Source: CAYJGN01 sp964369635 (GTDB lineage: Bacteria > Bacillota > Clostridia > Oscillospirales > Ruminococcaceae). Taken from it: a DNA stretch of 59,419 nt. The translations under genes and the position numbers were made by a program. The stretch is from NCBI GenBank assembly GCA_964369635.1, contig CAYJGN010000004.1:1-59419 (forward strand), in the 5' to 3' direction. A model generated the notes under the pieces. The model made no database searches. It was not told where the DNA came from and worked only from the letters and a program-made list of their open reading frames with translations. Positions within the stretch are counted from its first letter, which is position 1, and every line of letters starts with the position of its first letter. This document shows, piece after piece, positions 1 through 8,277 of this stretch.

Positions 1-2
1 AC

Positions 3-206
3 TGGATTGAGGCGAATGCCCATCTCTATGGGTTTATCGTGAGATACTATGATGAATATCAGTTTGTTACAGGATATATGGGCGAGCCGTGGCACCTAAC
101 ATATGTCGGACATGATGTTGCACAGATTATGTATGATGAGGATATAATCTGCCTTGAAGAGTATTATGTCAAGTATATTTGGAATAGCCCAAATGCGGTT
201 GGGTAA
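3..206 (+). CDS. C-terminal fragment of a VanY/DacB-type D-alanyl-D-alanine carboxypeptidase (M15B)
   Basis: These are the last 67 residues of a gene that begins left of the window. M15B enzymes are zinc carboxypeptidases that trim the terminal D-Ala from peptidoglycan stem peptides outside the cell. The readable part holds GFIVRYYDEYQFVTGY, then EPWHLTYVG, which matches the conserved E-x-WH block supplying the catalytic Glu and the last zinc His, then LEEYY near the end as usual in the family. The stop is TAA at 204-206, and a strong hairpin terminator follows 64 bases later. The signal sequence and the other zinc ligands lie outside the window, so completeness cannot be judged. Confidence 0.8.
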   Translation, partial: WIEANAHLYGFIVRYYDEYQFVTGYMGEPWHLTYVGHDVAQIMYDEDIICLEEYYVKYIWNSPNAVG

Positions 207-220
207 AAATTATTTTTCGG

Positions 221-264
221 CAGAGGTTTAGTTAAAGCTTAGCAGAGGTATAGTTAAAGTTTAG
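221..264. repeat. tandem direct repeat, two 22-bp units
   Basis: Units 221-242 and 243-264 (CAGAGGT-T/A-TAGTTAAAG-C/T-TTAG) differ at only two positions. The repeat lies between the end of the carboxypeptidase gene and its terminator. No function is evident. Confidence 0.7.
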
Positions 265-270
265 CTTATA

Positions 271-305
271 AAAAGAGGTGTTTTGCATTGCAAAACACCT
301 CTTTT
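271..305 (+). terminator. hairpin terminator of the M15B gene
   Basis: A perfect 16-bp inverted repeat, AAAAGAGGTGTTTTGC at 271-286 and its complement at 290-305, has a 3-nt ATT loop. The right arm ends in TTTT and is followed by GGTTTTTG. It could work in both directions. Confidence 0.85.
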
Positions 306-389
306 GGTTTTTGTGGTTGGTGGCAGGTAGGTTTGGGGACATAGTTGATTTTTGTTTGTATTATTGGGTAATAGTAGAGTTTTACTCAA

Positions 390-500
390 GCTCTGACGCA
401 CCGCCCGCAGTAAACGCACTGAAAGTGCGTTTAGTCGAGATTCTCTCGACTTCGGCAATTTTTAAAAAATTGCCACTGCGGGCGGCGGGCGAAACAGAGC
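390..500. repeat. multi-hairpin (cloverleaf) repeat, copy 1
   Basis: A nested structure is visible. Outer helices are 390-395 with 495-500 and 401-411 with 475-485 (CCGCCCGCAGT/ACTGCGGGCGG). Three inner hairpins follow: 412-420/424-432 (loop GAA), 434-440/444-450 (loop TTC) and 454-462/466-474 (loop TAA). Two more copies with the same fold lie at 27289-27380 and 30721-30808. The element sits between two convergent genes. The rest of the 345-bp gap 207-551 holds only the tandem repeat and the terminator. Confidence 0.85.
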
Positions 501-551
501 GCAGATAATAGAAAAACAAAAGCGCCCAGCAAAATTAATACGCTTATAATA

Positions 552-1109
552 TCATTCAATAGAATATTTGATATTTTCAGCATCAAAACGCAATTTGTAG
601 AAAAACTGTAGCCATTCTGGCTGTTGTTCTATTGTATTTACCATCTTATTCAGCGTTCTTTTTCCAACACGATAATCTAAAATTGCAAATAATCTCACAA
701 AATAATCTTCATGCTCCAAACACATATCAATTGGTGATTGGGTATATATACGTATGGCGTCTGTGATGTAATAAATCTTAAAATCCCCATTAGACATAGC
801 TGATTCTTTAATAATATTCTCAACCTTACGATTTTCAATATCATATAATAGCATATTGGAAGCCATCTTCACGCTTGGGGTTTGGTTTTGTTCTCTTATC
901 TCAAGTTCCATTGAATGATAGCCTTTATTATAATAGATGAACGGATTTCCTAAAATTCGCTCTTTACCATCAACTCTTATCGCGATTCTGCCGTAACCAT
1001 CATGTGCATTATGATAATGGGTGCAAAAATATTGAACACGTCCACGTAGTTTAGAGCATAAAAATTCATTTTCTAATTTTTTTCGAAGTCCACTCCATGA
1101 ATTTCCCAT
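552..1109 (-). CDS. uncharacterised protein, SF0329-like family
   Basis: A 185-residue cytoplasmic protein with no signal peptide or membrane segment. The opening MGNSWSGLRKKLENEFL, the following LRGRVQYFCTHY and the VDGKERI stretch resemble the SF0329 family of hypothetical bacterial proteins, as far as I recall it; the function is unknown. The C-terminal third (DYRVGKRTLNKM, PEWLQFFYKLRFDAE) also fits that family, whose members end with a segment relating to neighbouring residues and protein length of about 185. The ATG at 1109 has AGGTG about 8 bases upstream on the minus strand. It appears to be a single-gene unit, convergent with the M15B gene and separated from it by the multi-hairpin repeat. 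Confidence 0.6.
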   Translation of the reverse strand: MGNSWSGLRKKLENEFLCSKLRGRVQYFCTHYHNAHDGYGRIAIRVDGKERILGNPFIYYNKGYHSMELEIREQNQTPSVKMASNMLLYDIENRKVENIIKESAMSNGDFKIYYITDAIRIYTQSPIDMCLEHEDYFVRLFAILDYRVGKRTLNKMVNTIEQQPEWLQFFYKLRFDAENIKYSIE

Positions 1110-1166
1110 AAATACACCTCGTTTTGTATAGTAATAATCCGCTATAAACGGCGCCCAGTCTCTCTC

Positions 1167-2057
1167 CTAAACAATCTGCTCCCCCGGCATCTCCTCAAAA
1201 AATGCCTTGAGTGCCACCTGCCAATCTCGGAACTCATATCCCACTGCATTATCGTATTTTGTGCAGTCGAGCGGTGAATAGATAGGGCGGTAACAAGGGG
1301 AGGGGTACTCATCACTTGTGCAAGGCTTCACGCTGCCGCCTGTCTTTGCAAGCTCAACAATAAGGCATGCAAACTCATACCAGCTTGCAATGCCTTTGCC
1401 TGAACAGTGGTATAAACCGTATTTTTCAGTTGCTACTATCTTTAAAATATGGTGCGAGAGGTCAGCTGCATTTGTCGGGTTTCCAAACTGATCGTTCACA
1501 ACTGATAGCTCTCTCTGTCTTGATGCTTTGACTATCGTTTTAACGAAGTTGTTCCCAGCATATCCATAGAGCCAAGAAACTCGTAAAACGAAGCTTTTTT
1601 CGCAATTTTGCAAAACTTCAAGCTCACCTGCAAGTTTGCTCTCACCGTAAACTTGACCGGGTTTTGCCTCATCGGTCTCGACATATTCTTTGTTATCTTT
1701 ACCAGATAACACATAGTCGGTGCTTATATGAACAAGCTTAGCGCCGCATTTTGTAGCGGCAAGGGCTATATTTCGAGCGCCAGTCGCATTAACTAAAAAT
1801 GCGCCTTCTCTATCGCTCTCGCAACCGTTGACATTCGTGACAGCAGCGCAGTTTATTATGATATCGGGGTTTATATCTGCTATTGTTTCCAAAGTTGATT
1901 TTTCGTCGGTGATATCAAAATCTGGCAGATCAAGCATAATAATATCTGCATTTAAAAGCTCGTTTGGGAAAATTCCAAGTTCAGAATGTCCTCTTTTTAA
2001 ATCGGTTATTATCTGGGTTGCAAGCTGTCCGTTTGCACCTGTTATAGCTATTTTCAT
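1167..2057 (-). CDS. rfbD: dTDP-4-dehydrorhamnose reductase family protein (RmlD-like)
   Basis: A 296-residue short-chain dehydrogenase/reductase. In the rhamnose pathway RmlD reduces dTDP-4-dehydro-L-rhamnose to dTDP-L-rhamnose with NAD(P)H. Visible motifs are the N-terminal nucleotide loop TGANGQLA, the catalytic HISTDYVLSGK and the YxxxK pair in VYGESKLAGE, and the family-typical VLRVSWLYG. Length is normal. I start at the ATG at 2057 because GAGGTG lies 4 bases upstream; a TTG twelve bases earlier overlaps that ribosome site. No other rhamnose genes (rmlA/B/C) are beside it, so the substrate is inferred from family only. It is transcribed away from mtnN from its own promoter. Confidence 0.8.
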   Translation of the reverse strand: MKIAITGANGQLATQIITDLKRGHSELGIFPNELLNADIIMLDLPDFDITDEKSTLETIADINPDIIINCAAVTNVNGCESDREGAFLVNATGARNIALAATKCGAKLVHISTDYVLSGKDNKEYVETDEAKPGQVYGESKLAGELEVLQNCEKSFVLRVSWLYGYAGNNFVKTIVKASRQRELSVVNDQFGNPTNAADLSHHILKIVATEKYGLYHCSGKGIASWYEFACLIVELAKTGGSVKPCTSDEYPSPCYRPIYSPLDCTKYDNAVGYEFRDWQVALKAFFEEMPGEQIV

Positions 2058-2084
2058 AAAGCACCTCAAAATATTTGTTAATTT

Positions 2085-2113
2085 ATTCTATCATTTAAGT
2101 GAAAATAATTCAA
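2085..2113 (-). promoter_or_regulatory. sigma-A promoter for the RmlD-like gene
   Basis: Minus strand TTGAAT (2113-2108), 17-bp spacer, TAGAAT (2090-2085). It is placed 28 bases upstream of the ATG and lies back to back with the mtnN promoter; the two -35 boxes are 6 bp apart. Confidence 0.65.
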
Positions 2114-2119
2114 TAACGG

Positions 2120-2148
2120 TTGAAGAAAAGTGCATTGTCTGATATATT
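2120..2148 (+). promoter_or_regulatory. sigma-A promoter for mtnN
   Basis: TTGAAG (2120-2125), 17-bp spacer, TATATT (2143-2148), about 37 bases upstream of the chosen ATG. It diverges from the rfbD promoter. Confidence 0.6.
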
Positions 2149-2185
2149 AAATATAAAAGTAAAGAGAAATAAAATGAGGTGCAAT

Positions 2186-2878
2186 ATGGGATATGAAAAA
2201 ATCGGAATCATAGGCGCTATGCAGAGCGAAGTTGACCTGCTTTTATCTAAAATGAGCGAAAAAACGGAGAGAGAAGAGTATGGAAGTAAGTATTACAGTG
2301 GAAAAATCAGTGGCAAAGATGTTGTTTTAGTCTGCTCCTCAATTGGAAAGATTAACGCGGCGCTAAATGCCCAAACGCTTATTTCAGTTTTCGGGGTAGA
2401 TGCTATTATAAACAGCGGAGTTGCAGGTGCGGCAGCAAGTGACCTTTCTATTTATGATGTTGTTGTTGCAAAATCGGCTGTTTACCACGATGTTGACCAT
2501 AGCTTATATAACAGATATTTTCCATTTAAAACCGAGTTTTTCTGTGATGAATTTTTAATTGAAAAGTGCGTTCTGGCGATAGAAGAAATAGGAAGCCAGG
2601 AGTATAAGCATAAAATAGGCAAAACTGCAACGGGTGATATATTTGTTACCGAGAGCGCTGTTAAAGAAGCGATAATAAAAAAAGTTTCGCCTGATTGCAT
2701 CGAGATGGAGTCGGCGGCAATAGCGCAGTGTTGCGATAGTGCGGGGATACCTGTACTCGCTATTCGCTCGATGTCGGACGATGCAGAAGATGGTGCAGGA
2801 GTGCCATTTGATGCGTTCCAGCAGAAAGCTGCTGATATTGCGGCAACTATTCTCGTATCATTGCTTGCGAAAATATAA
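2186..2878 (+). CDS. mtnN: 5'-methylthioadenosine/S-adenosylhomocysteine nucleosidase
   Basis: A 230-residue MTAN of normal length. It hydrolyses the glycosidic bond of MTA and SAH, releasing adenine, in the methionine and activated-methyl cycles. The sequence shows GIIGAMQSEVDLL with the catalytic Glu near residue 15, the purine/ribose loop INSGVAGA, the ribose-binding CIEMESAAIAQ and RSMSDDA with the catalytic Asp. The start is set at 2186 because GAGGTG at 2175-2180 precedes it at proper spacing. An in-frame ATG 66 bases earlier has no ribosome site and would overlap the promoter. Single gene, ended by a hairpin terminator. Confidence 0.92.
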   Translation: MGYEKIGIIGAMQSEVDLLLSKMSEKTEREEYGSKYYSGKISGKDVVLVCSSIGKINAALNAQTLISVFGVDAIINSGVAGAAASDLSIYDVVVAKSAVYHDVDHSLYNRYFPFKTEFFCDEFLIEKCVLAIEEIGSQEYKHKIGKTATGDIFVTESAVKEAIIKKVSPDCIEMESAAIAQCCDSAGIPVLAIRSMSDDAEDGAGVPFDAFQQKAADIAATILVSLLAKI

Positions 2879-2888
2879 TAGGCAGATA

Positions 2889-2918
2889 AAAACAGGGGTG
2901 GGAACACCTCTGTTTTTT
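2889..2918 (+). terminator. terminator of mtnN
   Basis: Stem AACAGGGGTG (2891-2900), loop GGAA, CACCTCTGTT (2905-2914), then a T-run. Confidence 0.85.
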
Positions 2919-3160
2919 GATTTTATAAGTCTATTGGCTGTTTTTGAGAACCAGCTTAAAATTTTTGTTATATTTAAGAGAAAACCTGAATTTTCGCGTA
3001 TTTGAATATATGTCTTTGGTATAGGCGATAAGAGATAAAGTAGATTGCAGAGAAAATAAGATATTTTTGCATTTTGAAAAGATCGTAGCTACTGAGCAAA
3101 GAGGGCCGATTTATTTTAATGAATTTCACCATATAATTATTTTTTAAAAAACAAACGACA
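2919..3160. other. non-coding stretch, nothing recognised
   Basis: AT-rich sequence between the mtnN terminator and the terminator of the convergent DUF1893 gene. I see no convincing gene, promoter or structured element in it. Confidence 0.5.
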
Positions 3161-3188
3161 AAAAAGGAGCTTTTAATAGCTCCTTTTT
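3161..3188 (-). terminator. terminator of the DUF1893 gene (possibly bidirectional)
   Basis: Inverted repeat AAAAAGGAGCT (3161-3171), loop TTTAAT, AGCTCCTTTTT (3178-3188). A- and T-tails at both ends allow either direction. Confidence 0.8.
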
Positions 3189-3243
3189 AGTTATACTATC
3201 TTGCGGGACAACTCCTGCCCTTCTTTTATGCCGCGTTTAATTT

Positions 3244-3696
3244 TTATTTTGTCGCCACGGTTTCTGCGGCTGCGTTTGCAGCCATTAGCTGCTCTACCTT
3301 TTTCTCTATAGCCTCAAGACATTCATGTGGGTCATCAAGCAGAAGAACTGATTTTTCCAAAGGACAATAATCATTTTCTGTGCGGTTTTTAATAAAAGGT
3401 ACAAGCTCTCCATAGCTTGTATTTATATCGTGTTTTTCAAGGAATATTCTTCCTGTTTCACTCATAAGTTCGCCATATACCTCCGATACCCCGCCAAGTA
3501 CACATAGAGCGGCCGCCGCCTTTCCGATAATAACATCTGCAAGTGAGCTATTTTCTAAAATCTCAGGGTTATGCTTTAATGTTTGCAGTATAGGCTTAAC
3601 CCCTCTACCGCTCCCTCTGAATATAATCTCGCCATCGCGTACAATTATGCAACTGTCTTCACTATTTTTTAGTGCCTCTTTTGCGAATTCTATCAT
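3244..3696 (-). CDS. DUF1893 family protein
   Basis: A 150-residue soluble protein. The SCIIVRDGEIIFRGSGRGVKPIL start, the ADVIIGKAAAALCVLGGV centre and the FIKNRTENDYCPLEKSV end match DUF1893, whose solved member TM1506 has a cytidine-deaminase-like fold; the biological role is unknown. The conserved Lys in VIIGKAAA and the Cys in NDYCPLE are both present. The C-terminal Ala-rich tail (MAANAAAETVATK) is probably disordered. The ATG at 3696 has an ideal GGAGGATT just upstream on the minus strand. Single gene. A TATAAT-like box on the minus strand at 3734-3729 may be its promoter. Confidence 0.8.
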   Translation of the reverse strand: MIEFAKEALKNSEDSCIIVRDGEIIFRGSGRGVKPILQTLKHNPEILENSSLADVIIGKAAAALCVLGGVSEVYGELMSETGRIFLEKHDINTSYGELVPFIKNRTENDYCPLEKSVLLLDDPHECLEAIEKKVEQLMAANAAAETVATK

Positions 3697-3921
3697 AAAT
3701 AATCCTCCGAAAATTGTTCGTATATAGTATTATAGCAAAAAAAATGAAAAAGTAAATCGTTTTTTTGTGTTTTGGTAGTTAATTTTTAATTAAACTGTAT
3801 TAAAGGAACAAACATTATCATCAAAAATAAGATAAATTAGTGATAATTCCTTATTATGTATTATTGACAAAAAAACATTCAAAATATCTATCAAAAAGAT
3901 GTTAAATTCACAAAAGTTTTA

Positions 3922-3950
3922 TTGATTATTTTGCTAAAATTTGTTATTAT
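3922..3950 (+). promoter_or_regulatory. sigma-A promoter of the glycogen operon
   Basis: TTGATT (3922-3927), 17-bp spacer, TATTAT (3945-3950), 39 bases before the glgB ATG. The preceding 200 bases are very AT-rich, with TTGACA at 3864-3869 but no good -10 for it. Confidence 0.7.
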
Positions 3951-3989
3951 ACTTATATTAAAGTTTTATTTGTTAAGGAGGCGATTAAA

Positions 3990-5924
3990 ATGGGTAGTAA
4001 ACGCCAAAAAGATAATGATTATCCGATTTACCTTTTTCATCAAGGTACAAACTATGAGAGCCATAAATTCCTTGGAGCACATCCTTGTGAGGGTGAAGGT
4101 GCGACGGGTTACATATTTAGAGTTTGGGCGGTTGATGTGCTATCGGTAGCTGTTGTTGGAGATTTCAACGATTGGGATCCAAATGCAAACCCTATGTATA
4201 AGATAAGTGATGATATATATGAGGTTATAATTTCAAACGCAATGACCTATCAAAACTATAAATACGCAGTTACCGGTGAAGACTCAGCGGTTGTCTTGAA
4301 GAGCGACCCATTTGCCTTCCATGGTGAGACGGCACCAGCTAATGCATCAAAGCTATATGATATAACAGGTTTTCGTTGGAGAGACGATAGTTGGATGAAG
4401 AAGCGCGGTGAAGCGTATGTTAAGCCGATGAACGTATACGAGGTTTCACTATCGAGTTTTAGAGTTCACGGGGATAAAAATCCAAAAACTTATAGAGAGC
4501 TTGCGGACGAGCTTATAGATTATGTTTTAGATATGGGGTATACCCATATAGAGGTTATGCCAATTACCGAGTACCCATTTGATGGGAGCTGGGGATATCA
4601 AGTAACCGGGTATTTTGCTCCGACCTCAAGGTTTGGAACGCCTAAGGATTTTATGTATCTTGTTGACAAGGCGCACAGGGCGGGTCTTGGAGTTATACTC
4701 GACTGGGTACCAGCGCATTTCCCAAAAGATGAGCATGGACTATATAGATTTGGTGGAAGCACCATGTATGAGTATAACGACCCAAAGAAGGGAGAGCATC
4801 CGCATTGGGGAACAGTTATATTTGATTATGGCAAACCTGAAGTGCAGAGTTTTTTAATCAGCAGCGCGCTTATGTGGTTTTTAGAATACCATATCGATGG
4901 GTTGCGCCTTGATGCTGTTGCATCTATGCTATATCTCGACTATGGGAAGAACCACGGTGAATGGATTCCTAATAGCTATGGTGGAAATGAAAATCTCGAA
5001 GCTATAGCGTTTATTCGAAAACTAAATGAAACTGTTTTTGAAAAGGTGCGCAATCCGCTGATGATAGCAGAAGAATCGACCGCATGGCCACTTGTAACAA
5101 AACCTACCGATGTAGGCGGACTTGGATTTAACTTTAAATGGAATATGGGTTGGATGAATGATACCTTAGATTATGTATCGCTTGATCCGCAGTATAGAAA
5201 ATATAATCACGATAAACTGACATTTAGCTTTTTCTATGCTTTTTCTGAAAACTATGTATTACCAATATCTCACGATGAGGTAGTTCACGGCAAAAAAAGC
5301 TTAATTGATAAAATGCCAGGTGATTATAAAGATAAGTTTTCGCAGGTGCGGGCATTTATGGGATATATGATGGCGCATCCCGGAAAAAAACTAACCTTTA
5401 TGGGAAGTGAGTTTGGACAGTTTAAAGAGTGGGATTTTAAAGATGAGCTCGATTGGTCGCTTCTTGAACATGAAAACCATAGACAATTAAAAGATTATAA
5501 CAAAGAGTTAAACCATCTATATAAAAAGAGAGCGGAGCTTTGGGAGGTCGATAACTCATGGGAAGGATTCAACTGGGTTGTATCGGATGATAACGAGCAA
5601 AGCATTATAGTATTTAAGCGCTTAGATGAGAATGAGAATGAGATAATGGTTGTCTGCAATCTCGGCGCTTTGGATAGAGAGGGTTATATGATAGGAGTTG
5701 ACGAGAGTTGCAGCTATAAGCTTCTTTTAAACAGTGATGAAGAGAAGTATGGCGGCAGCGGTGTTAAGCTCAAGAAATCATACAGGTCAAAAAAGGGGAA
5801 TATGCACGGGAGGCCGTATAGTATATCATTAAATATCCCAGCATTCACGACATTGTACCTATCTCTACCGAAAGAGGATAAAACGCAGAAGAAAGTTTCA
5901 GCAAAATCAAAAATCAAAAAATAG
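3990..5924 (+). CDS. glgB: 1,4-alpha-glucan branching enzyme
   Basis: A 644-residue GH13 branching enzyme that cuts alpha-1,4 chains and re-attaches them by alpha-1,6 links during glycogen synthesis. An N-terminal CBM48-like domain is seen around residues 40-110 (FRVWAVDVLSVAVVGDFNDW), then the (beta/alpha)8 domain with nucleophile Asp308 in DGLRLDAV, acid/base Glu361 in AEEST and the third carboxylate Asp429 in ISHDEVVHG. The C-terminal beta domain is followed by a Lys-rich tail (TQKKVSAKSKIKK). AAGGAGG at 3976-3982 fixes the start. First gene of glgBCDA; glgC starts 10 bases after its stop. Confidence 0.95.
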   Translation: MGSKRQKDNDYPIYLFHQGTNYESHKFLGAHPCEGEGATGYIFRVWAVDVLSVAVVGDFNDWDPNANPMYKISDDIYEVIISNAMTYQNYKYAVTGEDSAVVLKSDPFAFHGETAPANASKLYDITGFRWRDDSWMKKRGEAYVKPMNVYEVSLSSFRVHGDKNPKTYRELADELIDYVLDMGYTHIEVMPITEYPFDGSWGYQVTGYFAPTSRFGTPKDFMYLVDKAHRAGLGVILDWVPAHFPKDEHGLYRFGGSTMYEYNDPKKGEHPHWGTVIFDYGKPEVQSFLISSALMWFLEYHIDGLRLDAVASMLYLDYGKNHGEWIPNSYGGNENLEAIAFIRKLNETVFEKVRNPLMIAEESTAWPLVTKPTDVGGLGFNFKWNMGWMNDTLDYVSLDPQYRKYNHDKLTFSFFYAFSENYVLPISHDEVVHGKKSLIDKMPGDYKDKFSQVRAFMGYMMAHPGKKLTFMGSEFGQFKEWDFKDELDWSLLEHENHRQLKDYNKELNHLYKKRAELWEVDNSWEGFNWVVSDDNEQSIIVFKRLDENENEIMVVCNLGALDREGYMIGVDESCSYKLLLNSDEEKYGGSGVKLKKSYRSKKGNMHGRPYSISLNIPAFTTLYLSLPKEDKTQKKVSAKSKIKK

Positions 5925-5934
5925 GAGTGAAGTA

Positions 5935-7140
5935 ATGAAAAAGCAGGAATGCATAGCGATGTTACTGGCGGGTGGACAGGGAAGTCGCCTATATACTTTG
6001 ACAAAAAACATAGCAAAACCAGCAGTTCCTTTTGGCGGGAAATATAGAATTATAGATTTCCCATTATCAAACTGTGTGAATTCAGGGATATATACCGTTG
6101 GAATACTCACCCAGTATCAGCCACTTGAGCTTAATAAGTATATTGGTAATGGTCAGCCTTGGGATTTAAACCGCAATATGGGCGGTGTTCATGTATTGCC
6201 ACCGCATCAGACGGGAAAAGGCGCTGATTGGTATAAGGGGACTGCGAATGCAATCTATCAGAATTTGCGTTTTATTGATAGCTATGACCCCGAATATGTT
6301 CTTATTCTATCAGGGGATCACATCTATAAGATGGACTATAATAAAATGCTTGCCTATCATAAAGAGCAGAATGCTGACTGTACGATAGCTGTTTTGGAGG
6401 TGCCTGAAGAGGAGGCTTCAAGATTTGGTATTATGCAGACCGATAAAAAGGGAAAAATTATCGGATTTGAAGAGAAACCAAAAGTTCCAAAGAGCAATCT
6501 CGCTTCAATGGGTATCTATATATTCAAAAAAGATAAACTCTCAAAATACCTAACAGAAGATGAAGAGGATAAAAAGTCGAGCAATGATTTTGGTAAGGAT
6601 ATTATTCCAAAAATGCTTGCTGCTAAAGAGAAGATGGTTGCATATAGTTTTGATGGATACTGGAAAGATGTTGGAACTATAGATAGCCTTTGGGAAGCAA
6701 ATATGGATTTATTAAATCCGAATGTTCCAATGGACTTAAGAGACTCAAATTGGAGAATTTATGCAAGAAACCCAGGTCTCCCCCCTCATTATATAGGCGA
6801 GAGGGCAAGAGTTCAAAACTCGATGATAACCGAAGGTTGCGAGATAAACGGAGATGTTGATTTCTCTGTTCTGTTTGCAGGGGTTACCGTTGAAGAGGGC
6901 GCTGTTGTCCGCGATAGTATATTAATGCCGGGTACAACCGTCTGCAGAGGTGCTGTTGTTGAATATGCGATTGTTGCTGAGAATGCAGTTATTGAAGAGG
7001 GAGCAAGAGTTGGAGCAAGACCTGAGCAGACAGAAGATATCGAAAGCTGGGGTGTTGCTGTTGTCGGTGAGGGAAGTCGAATTCGCAGCGGCAGTGCGGT
7101 TGCACCAAAACAGATGATAGAGTCAGGGGAGGTCTTTTAG
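5935..7140 (+). CDS. glgC: glucose-1-phosphate adenylyltransferase
   Basis: A 401-residue ADP-glucose pyrophosphorylase, which makes ADP-glucose from ATP and glucose-1-phosphate, the committed step of glycogen synthesis. The nucleotidyltransferase signature LLAGGQGSRL lies near residue 10, followed by AKPAVPFGGKYRIIDF (Lys/Arg contacts), SGDHIYKMDY with the metal-binding Asp, and GFEEKP. The C-terminal third is a left-handed beta-helix with hexapeptide-like turns (DSILMPGTTV, AENAVIEEGARVG). AGGAGTGA precedes the ATG. It abuts glgD with no gap, so the two are probably translationally coupled and form the GlgC/GlgD hetero-oligomer known in Firmicutes. Confidence 0.95.
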   Translation: MKKQECIAMLLAGGQGSRLYTLTKNIAKPAVPFGGKYRIIDFPLSNCVNSGIYTVGILTQYQPLELNKYIGNGQPWDLNRNMGGVHVLPPHQTGKGADWYKGTANAIYQNLRFIDSYDPEYVLILSGDHIYKMDYNKMLAYHKEQNADCTIAVLEVPEEEASRFGIMQTDKKGKIIGFEEKPKVPKSNLASMGIYIFKKDKLSKYLTEDEEDKKSSNDFGKDIIPKMLAAKEKMVAYSFDGYWKDVGTIDSLWEANMDLLNPNVPMDLRDSNWRIYARNPGLPPHYIGERARVQNSMITEGCEINGDVDFSVLFAGVTVEEGAVVRDSILMPGTTVCRGAVVEYAIVAENAVIEEGARVGARPEQTEDIESWGVAVVGEGSRIRSGSAVAPKQMIESGEVF

Positions 7141-8265
7141 ATGAAGAAATCAGCTTTTGCTATAATTTTTTCCGATATTAGCGGGAAATATATAAAAAAT
7201 CTAACAGAGCAGCGGACAATGGCATCAGTGCCGTTTGGTGGAAGATATAGAATGGTGGACTTTATTTTAAGCTCACTTGTCAACAGCAATATAATGAAAA
7301 TAGGCGTTATAACAAAGCAAAACTATTTTTCACTTATGGATCATCTTGGGAGCGGTGCCGATTGGGATTTAGCTCGCAAAAACGACGGCCTTATGATTCT
7401 GCCTCCGATGAGCATTAGCGGTGCTTCTATGTATAACAATAAAATAGAGGCGCTTGCAAACGTTATTAATCATATAAAATACTCAGATAGTGAGAATATA
7501 GTGCTTACAAACTGCAACGAAGTTATAAATCTCGATTTCGATGATCTTATAAGTTTTCATGAGAGTCGCGATAGCGATATAACGGTTGTTTACAAAAGCC
7601 TTGAGATTTCGCTGGCAGCGGATATCGACCCTGATAGTGCAGTTGTTATGGATATTGAGGAAGATAGAGTTAAAAAGATAAAAATTAAACCGGGCAGCAA
7701 GGGGATGCAGAATTTATCACTCGATATTATGGTCTTTAAAAGAGACCTTCTTCTCGAGCTTATAACAGCAGCAATATCAGACTCAAAACAGAGCTTTGAG
7801 CGTGATATTTTGCAGGCGGCAGTTTCGAAATATAATGTTTGCGGATATAAATTTGAAGGATTTTCAAAAAGAATTGAAGATATGGAGAGCTATTATGGCG
7901 CAAATATGAGTCTGCTTTCAAAGGAAGCGACAGATGAGATTTTCAATAAAGAGCGCCCTGTTTATACAAAAGTAGGCGACGATTTCCCAGCTACTTATGG
8001 TCTTGAAAGCAAGGTTTCAAACACTATTGTAGGCGATGGATCGCTTATTGAAGGGGAAGTTGTTAATAGTATAATCTTTAGAGGGGTTAAAGTTGCGGCG
8101 GGTGCTAAAGTTAAAAACAGCATCCTTATGCAGAATACCACAGTTGAAAAAGGTGCTTCGCTTGAATATGTTGTAACAGATAAAAACGTTGTTATATCAG
8201 CCGATAAATCACTTAAAGGTGATGCTACATACCCTCTCTTTATAGAGAAGGGGAAGATTATTTAA
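7141..8265 (+). CDS. glgD: GlgD, regulatory paralogue of glucose-1-phosphate adenylyltransferase
   Basis: 374 residues, homologous to GlgC along its length, but the N-terminal GGxGxRL loop is replaced by FSDISGKYIKNLTEQRT. The usual catalytic SGDH region is TNCNEV, so it is expected to have little activity itself and to modulate GlgC, as shown for other Firmicutes GlgCD complexes. VPFGGRYRMVDF and the C-terminal beta-helix (NSIIFRGVKVAAGAKV, NSILMQNTTVEKGA) are retained. Its ATG follows the glgC TAG directly, with GGGGAGG inside the end of glgC. glgA follows after 12 bases. Confidence 0.92.
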   Translation: MKKSAFAIIFSDISGKYIKNLTEQRTMASVPFGGRYRMVDFILSSLVNSNIMKIGVITKQNYFSLMDHLGSGADWDLARKNDGLMILPPMSISGASMYNNKIEALANVINHIKYSDSENIVLTNCNEVINLDFDDLISFHESRDSDITVVYKSLEISLAADIDPDSAVVMDIEEDRVKKIKIKPGSKGMQNLSLDIMVFKRDLLLELITAAISDSKQSFERDILQAAVSKYNVCGYKFEGFSKRIEDMESYYGANMSLLSKEATDEIFNKERPVYTKVGDDFPATYGLESKVSNTIVGDGSLIEGEVVNSIIFRGVKVAAGAKVKNSILMQNTTVEKGASLEYVVTDKNVVISADKSLKGDATYPLFIEKGKII

Positions 8266-8277
8266 GGAGGGTTTCTT

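Noticed and set aside
278..508. Open frame across the first multi-hairpin repeat
   Set aside because: It starts in a terminator stem, and its codons are the inverted repeat itself; no ribosome site.
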